This document shows positions 45,621 to 56,337 of a DNA stretch of 64,000 nt, piece after piece. The notes beneath the pieces were generated by a model. That model made no database searches and was not told where the DNA came from. It saw nothing but the letters and a program-made list of their open reading frames with translations. Origin of the DNA: Takashimella koratensis (taxonomy: Eukaryota; Basidiomycota; Tremellomycetes; Trichosporonales; Tetragoniomycetaceae); assembly GCA_003116875.1 (NCBI GenBank), contig BCKT01000002.1:2038092-2102091 (forward strand). The letters are read 5' to 3'. Both the position numbers and the translations under genes were made by a program. Position 1 is the stretch's first letter; every line of letters begins with the position of its first letter.

Positions 45621-46962
45621 CAGTGCCCCCAAAAAAGTCCTTGTGATGTGGCATACGGATTTCATACTTCATTACTACAACCCCAAGTACCTCTCCAAGC
45701 TGTTCTCCCCCAGTTCGATTGTGATTGCTTGGACATGTCAGTCATAGCTCAAGGAGTGTGTTGCCCACCTTTATCCTTCAATACTTTGTGATCCTGCCCT
45801 TCCTTTGCCTCACTGCAGCTAGTCTCTTTGGCATGCTGTCAATGGCAGCATCAATGACCTTCTGGTCAATGTCATGCCAGATCTTCTGGGCAGCTTCAAA
45901 CAGCTCATTCACATTTGTGGGGCGTCGCTCAAGGGTGGCAAGCTTCTCCTTGAGCAATGCCCAGATGTTCTCTATCGGATTCAGATCAGGAGAGTTGGGA
46001 GGATGTTCAAGGTAGTGGAAACCCTGCTCCTTCCCTAACTGCTTGCTGAGCTTTGCTGTATGGATACTGGCACCATCCTCAACAATGAATGGAAGTCCAT
46101 AACCCTTCCAGCATTGCTTCATGCCTCTCCAGAGGTCCAGAAGGACTGTTTTGGTGATCTGTTCCGAGTAGATTGGGCCTGTTACCCCCTTGCGTTTGCC
46201 TGTGCTGTTTGTGGTGTCAAAGCGGACTAGATTAGAGCGTCCACCACGCCAGATAGCTGCCCAAACCATCACTCCTTGCCTTCCAGAACGGAAGGCAGGT
46301 CTAAGACACTGCTCCAAGTATGCCTCACCCTCTTTTCTGGTTACCCAGGTTCTCACCTGATTAAAGAGTGTCATCTGTGACTCATCAACAAAGATGACCC
46401 TCCCCCAGTCCAGAGTTTTGTATTTCTGGGCATAGAAACGGCGCAGGGAGCAATGGCAATATGTCAGGTAGGGTTTGTAGCGAGCTACATACCTCCCAAC
46501 TCCAGCTGCTTTGAGATAACTGCGGAGGGTATCAAGGCAGACCTTTGTTCCGAGGCCCTCCAGGTGTTCCCTCAACACCTCCATTGATAGCGTGCGATTC
46601 ACCCTTGCATACCGCACCAATTGACACATGGTTCAATTGTCCACCTTCTTAGGTTGCCCAGAGCGTGGTCGATTGTGCAGGGAACCGTACTTTGCCTGCT
46701 TGATTTGAAGATTGTGGACTGTGTTGGGATGACAACCATGTTTTTCAGCAGCTGCTTTATTGGTGATATACTCAGCTGCACCAACAATCCTGCCGCGTTT
46801 GGAGGGCGAGAAATTGTTGCCAGACATGTTGCAATGAGCGGCAAAGAAGAGGAAAGAGAAAAGATGCAGAGGTGCGTGAGAAAAGTGGAGCTGAAGGCAT
46901 ATGACTCCCTCACCATCATGTGATGAAGTTGCCACATCACAAGGACTTTTTCGGGGGCACTG
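45621..46962 (-). mobile_element. Tc1/mariner element, nearly intact (1342 bp)
   Basis: 33-bp terminal inverted repeats (beginning CAGTGCCCCC) differ at one position. They are flanked by TA at 45619-45620 and 46963-46964. One transposase frame fills most of the element. The length and organisation are typical of Tc1/pogo-sized elements. Confidence 0.93.
45778..46827 (-). pseudogene. Tc1-type DDE transposase with one in-frame stop
   Basis: From Met at 46827 the frame reads MSGNNFSPSKRGRIVGAAEYITNKAAAEKHGCHPNTVHNLQIKQAKYGSLHNRPRSGQPKKVDN, a helix-turn-helix DNA-binding domain with a GRPRS-like hook. It then hits a single TGA at 46633-46635. The same frame continues TMCQLVRYARVNRTLSMEVLREHLEGLGTKVCLDTLRSYLKAAGVGRYVARYKPYL and the catalytic core: VIFVDESQMTLF (first D), FIVEDGASIHTA (second D) and HPPNSPDLNPIENIWALLKEKL (D/E region). 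The end is RKGRITKY. The stop could derive from an arginine codon by one C-to-T change. Apart from that the protein looks complete, so the loss is recent. Confidence 0.9.
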
Positions 46963-46964
46963 TA

Positions 46965-47616
46965 CACTCCAGGCTCTGTAAGGACTCGAGCCGTCTATTC
47001 ACAATAGTGCATAATGGGGAAAAAAGCCCGAAGGCCGATGTCAATGGGTTTGCCGAAGCATGTGGGGGCTGTATGAGTTACGCTATACAACAAGTGGGCG
47101 TACAACCAGGGCGGTCTGTGAGACTCGTTGGGTCAAACTTTGCTACAAACATGAAAGGGGTGAAGAGTCCTTTGGTGTGGTACAGCTCGCGTGGAGTGGA
47201 AGGGAAGAGCGAAACGAGAGAGAGGGAAATGTCCAATTGGAATCAAAGAGGGAGTGGGGGAGGGGGGGGGGGGGGGGGGCGACCAGAGAGGCGGCACCGG
47301 ATCGAGGAGGAGGAGACGGATGAGATGGGGACTGGCGAGCGCGAAACGATGACCGGAAACGTGCGTACCGGCTGACGGTGTACGGACAGGGGTGGAGGTT
47401 GAGGCGCTGTGATAGCCCGGCGGCTGCGAGGGATAGACAATTAATGCGCCGGTAGGGGGTTGGCGAGTAACGAGGGCGGTCGGGGCGGAATCAGGCTGTT
47501 GTTACGTGACCCCCGTCATGATCATAGTTGGTGATATTATACAGGTTACGCGAGGACGAGGCAATCACGAGAAATGGTATGACGGCGATGTGGTGCCGAG
47601 AATGGAGGTTCGTTCA
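46965..47616. other. Spacer with poly-G run
   Basis: No gene supported. It includes ACAATAG at about 47000 and an 18-bp G run at 47262-47279, and it ends at the 3' end of the recombinase gene. Confidence 0.5.
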
Positions 47617-50600
47617 TTATTCGCTGTCGCTGTCGATGCGACGACGTTTGTGCTTGGGGATGGGGCGGGGTCGGACCTGCTCGGTGTCGTCGATATCCTG
47701 TGACTGAACAGCGGGATGCGAAAGAGGAATGTCATTGTCGCTATCGTCGCTATCGTCGACGAGTACGAGGGGGTTCATGGCTGTACCGAGCTTGGGCTTA
47801 TTGTGAGTGGAGCGAGGCGCTGCCGACCACGTATCGAGGAGTGTGCTTTGTCTCGATAACCCGAGCGCAGTCGGTGCGGCCCGCTTCCCTTTCACGCTGG
47901 AGCTTGTGTGAGTCGAAGAGGAACCGAGTTGAGTGTTCTGTGAGCTTGGCTGGGTGACCGAGGTTTTGTCGACCTCGGGTTTGTCATCGTTGGCCGCTGT
48001 ACCCTTTGACTTTGACGAGGCGGCGTTGGTTGGGCCAGAAAGCGTATTGGGTGAGATGAGGCCGAGTTTGATGGACTTTTGAGTCTTCTTTTCCACTTTG
48101 GTGGTCGAGCTGGCAGTCTGAATTAGGCCGAGCGTGACTGCGAGAGTACCGGCGCTGGAGACGTACAGCCCACGCAGTCTGGTGGACCAGTCGTCGTGGG
48201 AGACCGCAATGGCACAGTTGCGCTTGGAAACCGGAGGGGGATGGGCTTGGTGGTGGAGCCAGATGTGTGAGTAAAGTAGGAACGGCGACATGGAGACTGT
48301 GCTGTAGACACACTGAGGGTCGGGGCATGCGGTCGTGAATGATGGATCATCTTCAACTTGCTTCCAGAGTCGAATGAAATGACTGTAGAGGTGACGGTGG
48401 AGCCCAATATCCGTATCGTACTGGAACATCCGATCAGACCATGGCAGAGACGTGTCGTGCACGCAGGTAAGGCACCTGCCGAATTGGGAAACGACCTTGG
48501 CTTTGACGTTGTCGGCGTCTACCTGATAGCGGTGGTCGGTCGGGCGAATGCTATACTGCTTGCCCTCGATCAGGTTGACGAGCTTGGCCGAAACTTTCTC
48601 GACATCTTGCCTAGTGATTACCCCGCTTGCGTCGGCTCGCGGCTCGAACTTGACCAGGGGACCAGAGGGGGCGAAGATGGTCTTGTAGATATCAACGCAG
48701 TGGTCTTGCCACTCTCTGGGATCGGGGTGAAAGATGTAGTCGACGACGGAGAACGGAGGAGTTGGGAGATCCGACGAGTCGAATGTCTTGTTATAGCGAG
48801 ATTTGTCGCCTTTGGTGCTCGCGTAGATGTTGTGCAGCAGGAGGTGAGCGGCTCGCATAGCGGGCGACTCTGGCCAATCCGCGCCACAGATGCATCGCAG
48901 GGTATCGTCGTGCTGATTGGCGATGTGTTGGTACCAAGCAAACGCGTTACGCTCAGTGACGTCTTTGCCGCTGCGATTCTTTGATTTGACCGGTTTGTAT
49001 TGTCCGACCTTGGCGCTCCAGCCCACGGGTGCGTCCTCGATATCGCTGCCAGCGGTAGACGAGTCATCGTAGTCGTAGTTCTCCCCAGAGACGGTGATCG
49101 GCGGGGGGNTACCCTTCTTTCCGAACGCGACTTCGCCTTGACACCCTGGGCAAGCTTGACCTTGATCGAACTGTGCAGCGACGATGGGGAGGAGATTGTC
49201 GATTACGTTTTGACGTGCGCAGACGAAAATGTGTTCTCGGAGCAAGTCGACTTGCGCGGCTCTAACCAAGGGTTTAGACATTGAGTCTTTGTCGGCGACG
49301 AGTTCGGAAATGGTTTTGCCGCAGCGAGGGCATGCTTCCTCCCCGGACCTGATGATCGGAGCGAGGCCTGGCCAGAACCCCTTCGCGTCACTGCTCTTGC
49401 ACGGAAGCTTGAGAAAAGCCGCGCCCCACTGCCGACGAGAGACTTGTGGGTTCAAGCAATCGCGATGTACGTTGACGTGGGCAGGAGGAGGACGGATAGG
49501 CTCGTCTTCCGTTGCGGATGAGGTCGGAGTTGCAGACGAGAATGGTTGATCGCCCGTCGACTCATCTAAGACCGACTGTCGGATGATACTCTCGAGCTCG
49601 CTAATCGTCGCCTTGTCCGCCGACTTCTCCTTCAGAGTCGAAAGAAGGGCTTTGGCTTGCCCTTTCATCCAGTGGATGGTGCCCTCCGCTCCCTCCCTCG
49701 CAGAAATCAGCTCAAAGATTTGATCCGCCCGGTCGAAATCAAGTCCGAGAAGAACCCCATGGGCCGCTTCTATGTCGGCCTGGCACGCTGTCTCGGGTGG
49801 GACGTCGTCCAGTTGATTCTCGACGCGAAAAGCCGTGAAGTCAATTTGCGATTGTTGATTGGACATGTTCTCCCGTTCTTTTCGAAAAGCCTACACCCAA
49901 GTGTCAGCTCTTATAAGAAGCAAGAAATGCAACTGAACTCACGTTCGCATACAGCCTTCTGTACAGACTGGTGAACTTGCCATAAAGTACTTTGTATCCA
50001 GCTTGTTGGTCCTCCGGGCTTGCGTTGATAGACCCGTACGTCTGAATAAGGATATGTTTGAGCTCAATTTGCTGGTTCCGCATGTCTTCCAGCGCTGGGT
50101 CGCAGAGAACTTCCGCCCTTCCTCTCACCGAGAGTGCACGCGGTGCTCCGTCGACTTTTGTCAGATGCATCTGGCAGAGGGTCTGCAGCTTGACCTCGCT
50201 CGATTTGTCGCCGAAAAGGATGGAGAAGAAGTTGACGTAAGATTCGTTCCTCATATAGGTCTGCCAGGTATCCGAGCCGACGCGGTGTCCCACTGCGTAC
50301 TGGATGTCCTCCAAGCGATGGCTCGAGTCCTTGATGCCTGCCTGGATACACATCGCCCTCAACTCATGTGAGGTGAAGGTTCCCACGTAGCCGGAGAGAG
50401 TGCAAGCTGTCTTGAGGTTACTGTTGTACGCACGTGCCTGCCATGCCTTCTTCCGCAAGATGCAGTCACCCATGCGTGGTTCCCGACCAACGATGGTGGA
50501 CATGAGAGACGCGTCGTGCATGTGGAAGACCGGTTCTTTCTTGAACCGCTCGTCGATGACGAGGCTCTTCCAAGCTTTGCCGGACCCGAGCAGCTTCGGA

Positions 50601-51526
50601 TCAAGAATCTCATCGAGGGTGGGCGACCCCTTGAGGACCCCAGTGACCATTGCTTGCAGCACTGTCAAGAGCGGACCGTTCAATGCGGGACGGGCGTTTT
50701 CGTACATGGTGTATTGACGACCGGAGGCCCCCGCGGTTTTCGTGTAAATGGTTTTGAACCTGACGACGAGGAGATTGTCACCCCCGTTCCCGTCCCGTCC
50801 GACGAGGATGTCGACGTCTTCCCACAGCAGAGCTCTCGCGTCGAACTCTGGGCCCGAGTACGCCGCAACCGAGGAGCGGAGGAGACAGCCGATTCGAGAT
50901 CCCGAGCTAGCTTGCATGAGCTTGGTAAGGTTGGATTGGAGGCGGTCGAGGTTGAAAGCGACAGGATATTCCGGATCCCACCACATCATGATTACGTCCA
51001 AGAGGACGTCCGGGTTGGGCCTATGCCTTATGGTGATTCCTTGGTGAAGAGAGTGCGTTTCGACCAGAACAGTTTGGATAAATGTTTCGACCGAGTCCTG
51101 AACCTTCCTCATCCGTTCCGCCCCAGTCAGACGACACCACGCTGTGTGGAAGTCTGTCATCTTGGAGACAAGTGTGCGGACACTGATTCGTCCCATTCCG
51201 CTAGGGTCGAGACGTCCGGTGGAAGTGACGGCGAGGAAGTCGGCGAACGAATGAGCAATAGGCACTGAGAGCGACGGACCGGTCTCCTTCTCGAAGATCT
51301 CATCGATGGAGCGAGGAGACCATGTCTTAAACACCTCAGCACCGGCGTCATCAGAGACGAGTACGTCGATGAACTCTCGGAAGCGAGTGAGAAGGTCGTT
51401 GTAGTAGGCGAGGGTGCTGGGCGCTACTTTCTTGTCGAGGCGTTGGGCGGATTGTGCTACTTGCGCGAAGCGTGCGAGGTCAATTCCTTTCTCCGCAAGA
51501 GCGGCGGTGGTCTTCTTTGGTGGCAT
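47617..51526 (-). CDS. Tyrosine recombinase fused to zinc-finger-like region (Crypton/captain-like)
   Basis: Two exons (51526-49943 and 49890-47617, 52-bp phase-0 intron) encode 1285 residues. The N-terminal 440 residues are a tyrosine recombinase: a helical core-binding part (APSTLAYYNDLLTRFREFIDVL), then catalytic R211 (SSGSRIGCLL), a beta-hairpin lysine near 258-263, H387 and R390 (FTSHELRAM), H414 (AVGHRVGSDTW) and Y424. The spacing H-x2-R, 24, H, 10, Y equals that of known enzymes such as Cre. Residues about 590-1100 have Cys/His groups like zinc fingers (CPRCGKTISELV with distal HIFVC; CPGCQG; CICGADWPESPAMRAAHLLLH; CPDPQCVYSTVSMSPFLLYSHIWLHH). The last residues, PKHKRRRIDSDSE, are a likely nuclear signal. 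One ambiguous base (49109) lies in a G run. I infer a mobile-element recombinase (Crypton, or the DUF3435 captain group). The tetrad is intact, so it may be active. Confidence 0.8.
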
Positions 51527-53317
51527 CGCCCTTGGGTTGTGTCTGGGAGAGCTCAGCGAGAAACCAGAGCGTGGTGGGATCAGGTGATAAACTCACTGGC
51601 TGAGTCGGTAGTGGAGGGGGGAGTGGATATGAGATGCCACAGGGAAGAATGGCCACTTGATGCACAACTGAAGAGAGGGCGAAATGAGTCAGTCCCGAGG
51701 GGCTCGAGCAGAGAGTGAGCAAAGAGGTGCAAGCAGGCTTGGCGGGGAGATGGGGCAAGGTACGATGGCGGAAAAAGGGGAGAGGAGATGGAACATGTGG
51801 ACTCACCGGGAGAGAAGCCGAGAACTGGCCGCTTATAATGGACTCGGGTGAAGACCTCTCTCAGCTGAGGGGTTGGACGACTTCAGCTGAAGGGTTGAAC
51901 GAGTTCAGTTGACGCCAACCTGGAACCGTTGTTCAGCTGAGGACGCTCCTTGATGAGAGAGAGCGTGCGAATGGGAAGTCGGACTCACTTGTCCTATAGT
52001 ACGCTGGTGAGTGACCTCAGTTGAAGTGCCTGGGGACCTCAGTTGAAGTTCCTGGGCTAGTACCGCTGTCCAGTTGAGGACGACCAGCTGGGGACTCAGC
52101 TGAGACGAACGAGGGGGTGTCAATGGGAGGGCTCACCTGCTTCCGCTGGACCGAGTGGGGACGGATAGTCCGCTGCTCTCGGGCGAGTCATCAAGGGAAA
52201 GGGAGATCAGCTGAGAGCTCCCAGAGCACCAAACAGCTGAGGGGGGACCATCAAACTCACCAGTGCCGGGTTTCTGCGTAAGGAGTCCAAAGAGCAGTTT
52301 TCTGGGCGCAGCCCAAGGAGGAAAACGAAGAAGTACAGCTGGAATGGAGAGACGAGCTCAGCCACCAGTATGTGGGCGGGAAAAGGGGGAGAGGGAAGGT
52401 GAGGTGGAGGTGTGAGGAGCTGACCCGACAGCGAGGAAGTAGAGGCAGATAGAGATGACTAGGGAGAGCGAACGTGTGGGTGGGAGAGGGTGGGAGAGGG
52501 TAGGAGAGAGCAGGAGATTGGGATCCGGTGAGAGTGAGGCAGCGGATGTGAGGAGAGAGGAAGGGCCTTCAAGGGTAGACTAGGTGAGATGGCGCGAGGA
52601 GCTCCCGGTTACTACTCGTGGGTATAGGACCCAGGGAGAAGAGCGAAAAGAGCTGAGGAGAGCGAGGAGAGCCTACGAAGAGCAGGAGCTCGGGAGGAGG
52701 GGGAGTGACGGGGCTAGGAGAGTAAGGAAGGGGAGAGGAAGGGAGGAAGAGGAAGATGAGGGAGAGGAGGAAGGGGAGGGAGTGAGGAAGGAAGAGGGAG
52801 AAAGAAGAGAGAGATAGTGAGGTTGGGGAAGAGAGGACGAAAGAGTCAAGGGCCAAAGGAGGCAAGGGGAGTTTTGACAATTGCCACCGAGGCGGAGGAA
52901 AACATGGATGTCGACTTGGCCCAGTCGAACCGATACGAGCCCATATGCTGCATAGCTATTTGAATACGTAAAGTGTACAGTATGGTCTGGGTTGTTTATG
53001 GTACAGCATAGTGAGACCGGGAGGTTGCGTCATATTTGAGCCATGAGGGCTAGGAGCCTGGGCGAAACATATGGAATGGAACAGGGGAGAGGGACATGAC
53101 ACGGGACAGCACAGTTTATGGGAAAGGAGACAGGCTGATATGTGAAAGGAGACAGTAACGTATGCGATAGGGGACACGCGACATAGGACAGGATGTGGGC
53201 AAGCCTATACCACATCGACATCATGCACTCAGAATGAATTTCGTTTCGCTCCACAGCTTGACACGCCTTCCAAGCCGTCACCTCGTCTTCTCATCCCCAT
53301 GACAGACCACAATCGTC
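51527..53317. other. 1.8-kb upstream region of the recombinase gene
   Basis: The proximal part carries the YTCANNTGAR cluster (51861-52240). A TATA-like TTATAAT lies near 51833. 52380-52860 is purine-rich GGAGAG/GAGGAA sequence that opens long meaningless frames. 52900-53280 is unremarkable. No gene supported. Confidence 0.5.
51861..52242. promoter_or_regulatory. Cluster of CAGYTGA (E-box-like) motifs
   Basis: TCAGCTGAGG at 51861, TTCAGCTGAAG at 51882, TTCAGCTGAGGAC near 51932, TCAGTTGAAGT twice (about 52018 and 52039), CCAGTTGAGGAC at 52072, and CAGCTGAG at about 52095, 52208 and 52234. They lie 335-715 bp before the recombinase start codon. TCANNTGA is a palindromic E-box, the target class of bHLH proteins. 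The role is inference. Confidence 0.55.
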
Positions 53318-55364
53318 TCACTCTCCAGGCAGGGAAAGGAGTGCGCGACGTGCTCGGTCCCTCGCTCGCGATAGCTGAGACTCAAAGGTCTGCAGACCTT
53401 GTACGCGCCCAACGTCGGTGGTTGCTTCTTTGAAGCTTTGCAGGGCATCGCAGATCGCAGACACGTCTGCGTCCAAGAGCTCGCCGAGGTCCTGCAGGGG
53501 CATGAGCACTGACTTAAAACCTGGAGCTGCGCTTACTTGTCGCCCTGACTCGGGATTGTTGCTAGTGTCATCACCTGAATCATCGCCAGATTCGTCTTCC
53601 GTTGGAGATACCTCCAAATCGCTTTCGTCTCCGCTGTACTCTCCCTCTTCGAACACAAAATCGTCGTCCTCTGAGGATTCTGTCTCCTCCTCCTCACTCC
53701 CACTTCTCGGATCCAGGCCGTCGTCGTCATCTTCAGTGTCGGAGTCTGGCTCTGACTCTAGCTCGTTCAGCCTCGGCATGTTGTCTCGGTTATCGCCGTC
53801 GGTGAAATCGTGAAGGTTCGGAAACTCATCTTCTTCCTCTTCTTCCTCTTCTTCCTCTTCTTCCTCCCCATCTTCTGAATCAGACTCCCTAGCATCCCAT
53901 CCGACAACTTTGACCATTCTTTTGTTGTATTGCCGTTCGATCGCCTGTCACTGATCAGCAACGCTGCAGCTCCAGCTCATGACCTTGTTACTCACAGCCA
54001 AGATTTTTCCTGGCCGATGGCCCAACAAGTGAGATGTGTCTTGAATGACTCGGGACTATTTTCTGTCAGTATACGGCATGGGGTGTCTGAGACTCACGCT
54101 GACTGGGGTCTTGTGGTCAGCGACGAGTTGAGCGTCGTCCGAGCCCATGATAGATATCACCTCATCATCATCTGCCACGAAACCGTCCATGTCGTCGTCC
54201 TTTTCCTCCTGTTTGACCCTTTCGGCCACCGCTGCTTGCAACGCCTCAGATTCCACATCGAGGTCGGAAGAGACTTCAAGAAGCATCAATACAAAAAAGA
54301 TGCGAGGACCGACTCACCGTCATCGAATTCATCTTCTAGATGGGCGTGCGTTCGTAGCCTTTTAAAGTAATCGGTGTATCCAAAGCGTTCCAGGTAGTGC
54401 TTTTGGACGTCCTCTGGGAGGCCCGGGATAGGAAGCGGCCCAACATCGACCCCTTCTTTAACGTAAACGATGCCCCGCAATCTGTGTGTGTTTGCCTCAA
54501 TGGCGTCGTATCGCAGGTCAACGGAGATCTTGCTTTTCGCCAACTTCGCCAAAATGTCCGGGTTGTGCTTGATGGCCGCCACGAACTCCTCTACCGCTAC
54601 CCACAGGTCGTAACGTAGCCAGGCTGAGCGGGGTACCGACAAGCGAATGCGGGCTTCGCTGAGAATGGTCAGCAACACAATCAGTCGCCTGATGCTCACG
54701 TCTCTTCTAGCTCAACCCCGTAAAAGATGGCGACGTCGTATTTGAAATACCATGGCACTTGTTGAAGCCGATACGCCCTCAGCCAAAAGTTGGACCATGC
54801 GGCTACATTTGTCCAGCAATGCGTCGATGCAGCGTCGTCGTAGGCTCCGCTTGGCACGCGCTTGTTCAAAACATTGATGTCTGCTGTCGCTAGCGCTTTA
54901 TACATCTTGACCAGCCCCCCAGCATGTTCGTCATCGGCGTCGGGCTCAGCATCCGGTTTGTCGGGGTCATCCGTATCATCCTCGTGATCGATACTGCCGG
55001 CCGGGCCATTGGCGGGGTCGATACTCTTCTCCCGGTTGATCCTACTCTTGGTTTCGGGGGGGCGCTGTTTGTTGGACGACTTGGGTGGGGTGTTTTCGAC
55101 CATCTTCGCCTTGGCATCGACCGCGTCGCCCTTCGTGGTACGGGGCTTGAGTGGGGAGTTTCCGGCCTTCTTCTTCCCTTTCTGTGCTGCACCGCCTGCT
55201 GATGATTCTCCACCCTTTTCCGTGCCATCCATCGCTGCATCACTAAGTTCTCCGAGGGACGACGACGCTTCTCTGACAGTAGTCCCGTCTCCGCTTCGGA
55301 CGCTGAGCTGATCGCTCACATCGTCGAGCGTCACCGAGTCGGAAGGTGATGCCTGCCGAGGCAT
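53318..55364 (-). CDS. Unrecognised nuclear-type protein with acidic tail (gene A)
   Basis: Family not recognised. Five exons (55364-54700, 54658-54318, 54273-54098, 54055-53996, 53944-53318) give 622 residues. The start MPRQASPSDSVTLDDVSDQLS at 55364 is preferred over the Met at 55859, because the extension is translated C/T-rich leader. Residues 1-150 are disordered, with Lys-rich patches. A compact domain follows at about 165-360 (STHCWTNVAAWSNFWLRAYRLQQVPWYFKYDVAIFYGVELEETEARIRLSV, then ISVDLRYDAIEANTHRLRGIVYVKEG and GLPEDVQKHYLERFGYTDYFKRL). Next is LLGHRPGKILAIERQYNKRMVKVVGWDARESD, then a strongly acidic stretch (12 consecutive Glu within EDGEEEE..). It ends in a helical segment ATTDVGRVQGLQTFESQLSRARDRARRALLSLPGE. 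Its core resembles part of gene B, which it faces across a shared promoter. Confidence 0.65.
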
Positions 55365-56337
55365 AGTTGGTCGACGAGTCCTCGGTTCTTGACGGCCAGA
55401 GAGCGTATCGAGTGAATGGGAAGGGGTTACACGTGCGGGGGACGGTGTGTACGGCTGGGGGATAGTGAGGAAGGGGGTGGAGAGGGGCAGAGGTAGAAGG
55501 AGGTGGTCAGGATTTGAGCTGGGATCGGGAGGAGTGGCCAAGGGGACGGGAAACAGGCGGAGAGAGCTCACTGGTAAGCAACAGCAGACAGAATATGGCG
55601 AATGAGTAGACAGATATGAGTGGGGATACGCGTTAGGAGAGATAAGTGAGAGCGAGGGCGCGGTCAAACAGGGAAGGTGGGGAAGTGGGTGAGGTGAGTG
55701 TTGTGAGTGAAGTGAGTGAAGTGAGTGAAGTGAGTTCGATGAGGAGGATGAGAGCGCAGAGATCAGAGCGGCGAAGAGGTTGAATAGCGAGCGACGAACG
55801 CTAGGCAGGACGTGGGCAGGACGGAAATCACTGAGTGGGGTGGGTGGGGTGGGATGCAAAAAGAAAAAGTGACAAACGACCAGTGAGTTGGAGACTGAGA
55901 TATATAGGCGGACTGAAGTCAGCTGAAGTCGATCTCAACTGAAGCCCTGCTGAGGCATTTCAGGTGAGGTGAAAGATGAGGCTTCAGGTGAGGTGACCGT
56001 TCAGGTCCTGGTCCTCAGCTGAAGTGGGCTTGCGGATTTGCTTCCGCTCCACAGTCATTTCACCTGAAGGCGGCCATTTCACCTGAGGGAGGAAGGTTCC
56101 TATTTTTCTCCCTTGCCCACCCGGTCTCATGTTGACCTATCACCATCGTCCATCCTATCTTATCACCTCGGCCCACACCTTATTCTCCCGCGACACGGAA
56201 TCCTCATCTCGCCCAGCGCACCCGTTCATCTTCCACCTTCCACTTTTACTTTTATACCTCCAGCTCACGTACGCGCAACCCTGGCTTCCCTCGCCTCGCA
56301 TCCCCTCTACACGTCACTCTCAATTCCACCTTCCACC
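55365..56337. promoter_or_regulatory. Shared divergent promoter of genes A and B with E-box-like motifs
   Basis: Seven YTCANNTGAR motifs lie between 55919 and 56087: CAGCTGAAG at 55920 and 56015, CAACTGAAG at 55936, CAGGTGAGG at 55960 and 55985, CACCTGAAGG at 56060 and CACCTGAGG at 56080. TATATA lies at about 55900. A GCTTCCGCTSSAC word at 56040 also occurs at 52140 upstream of the recombinase gene. The gene A leader contains four GTGAGTGAA repeats near 55705. Confidence 0.55.

Noticed and set aside
52569..52880. Opposed frames in GGAGAG-rich sequence
   Set aside because: Purine-rich low-complexity DNA gives long frames on both strands (Glu/Arg on one, Leu/Pro/Ser on the other); no gene features.
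55365..55859. N-terminal extension of gene A from Met at 55859
   Set aside because: The added 165 residues are Ser/Pro/Leu repeats from a pyrimidine-rich leader containing GTGAGTGAA repeats; a start at 55364 mirrors gene B.
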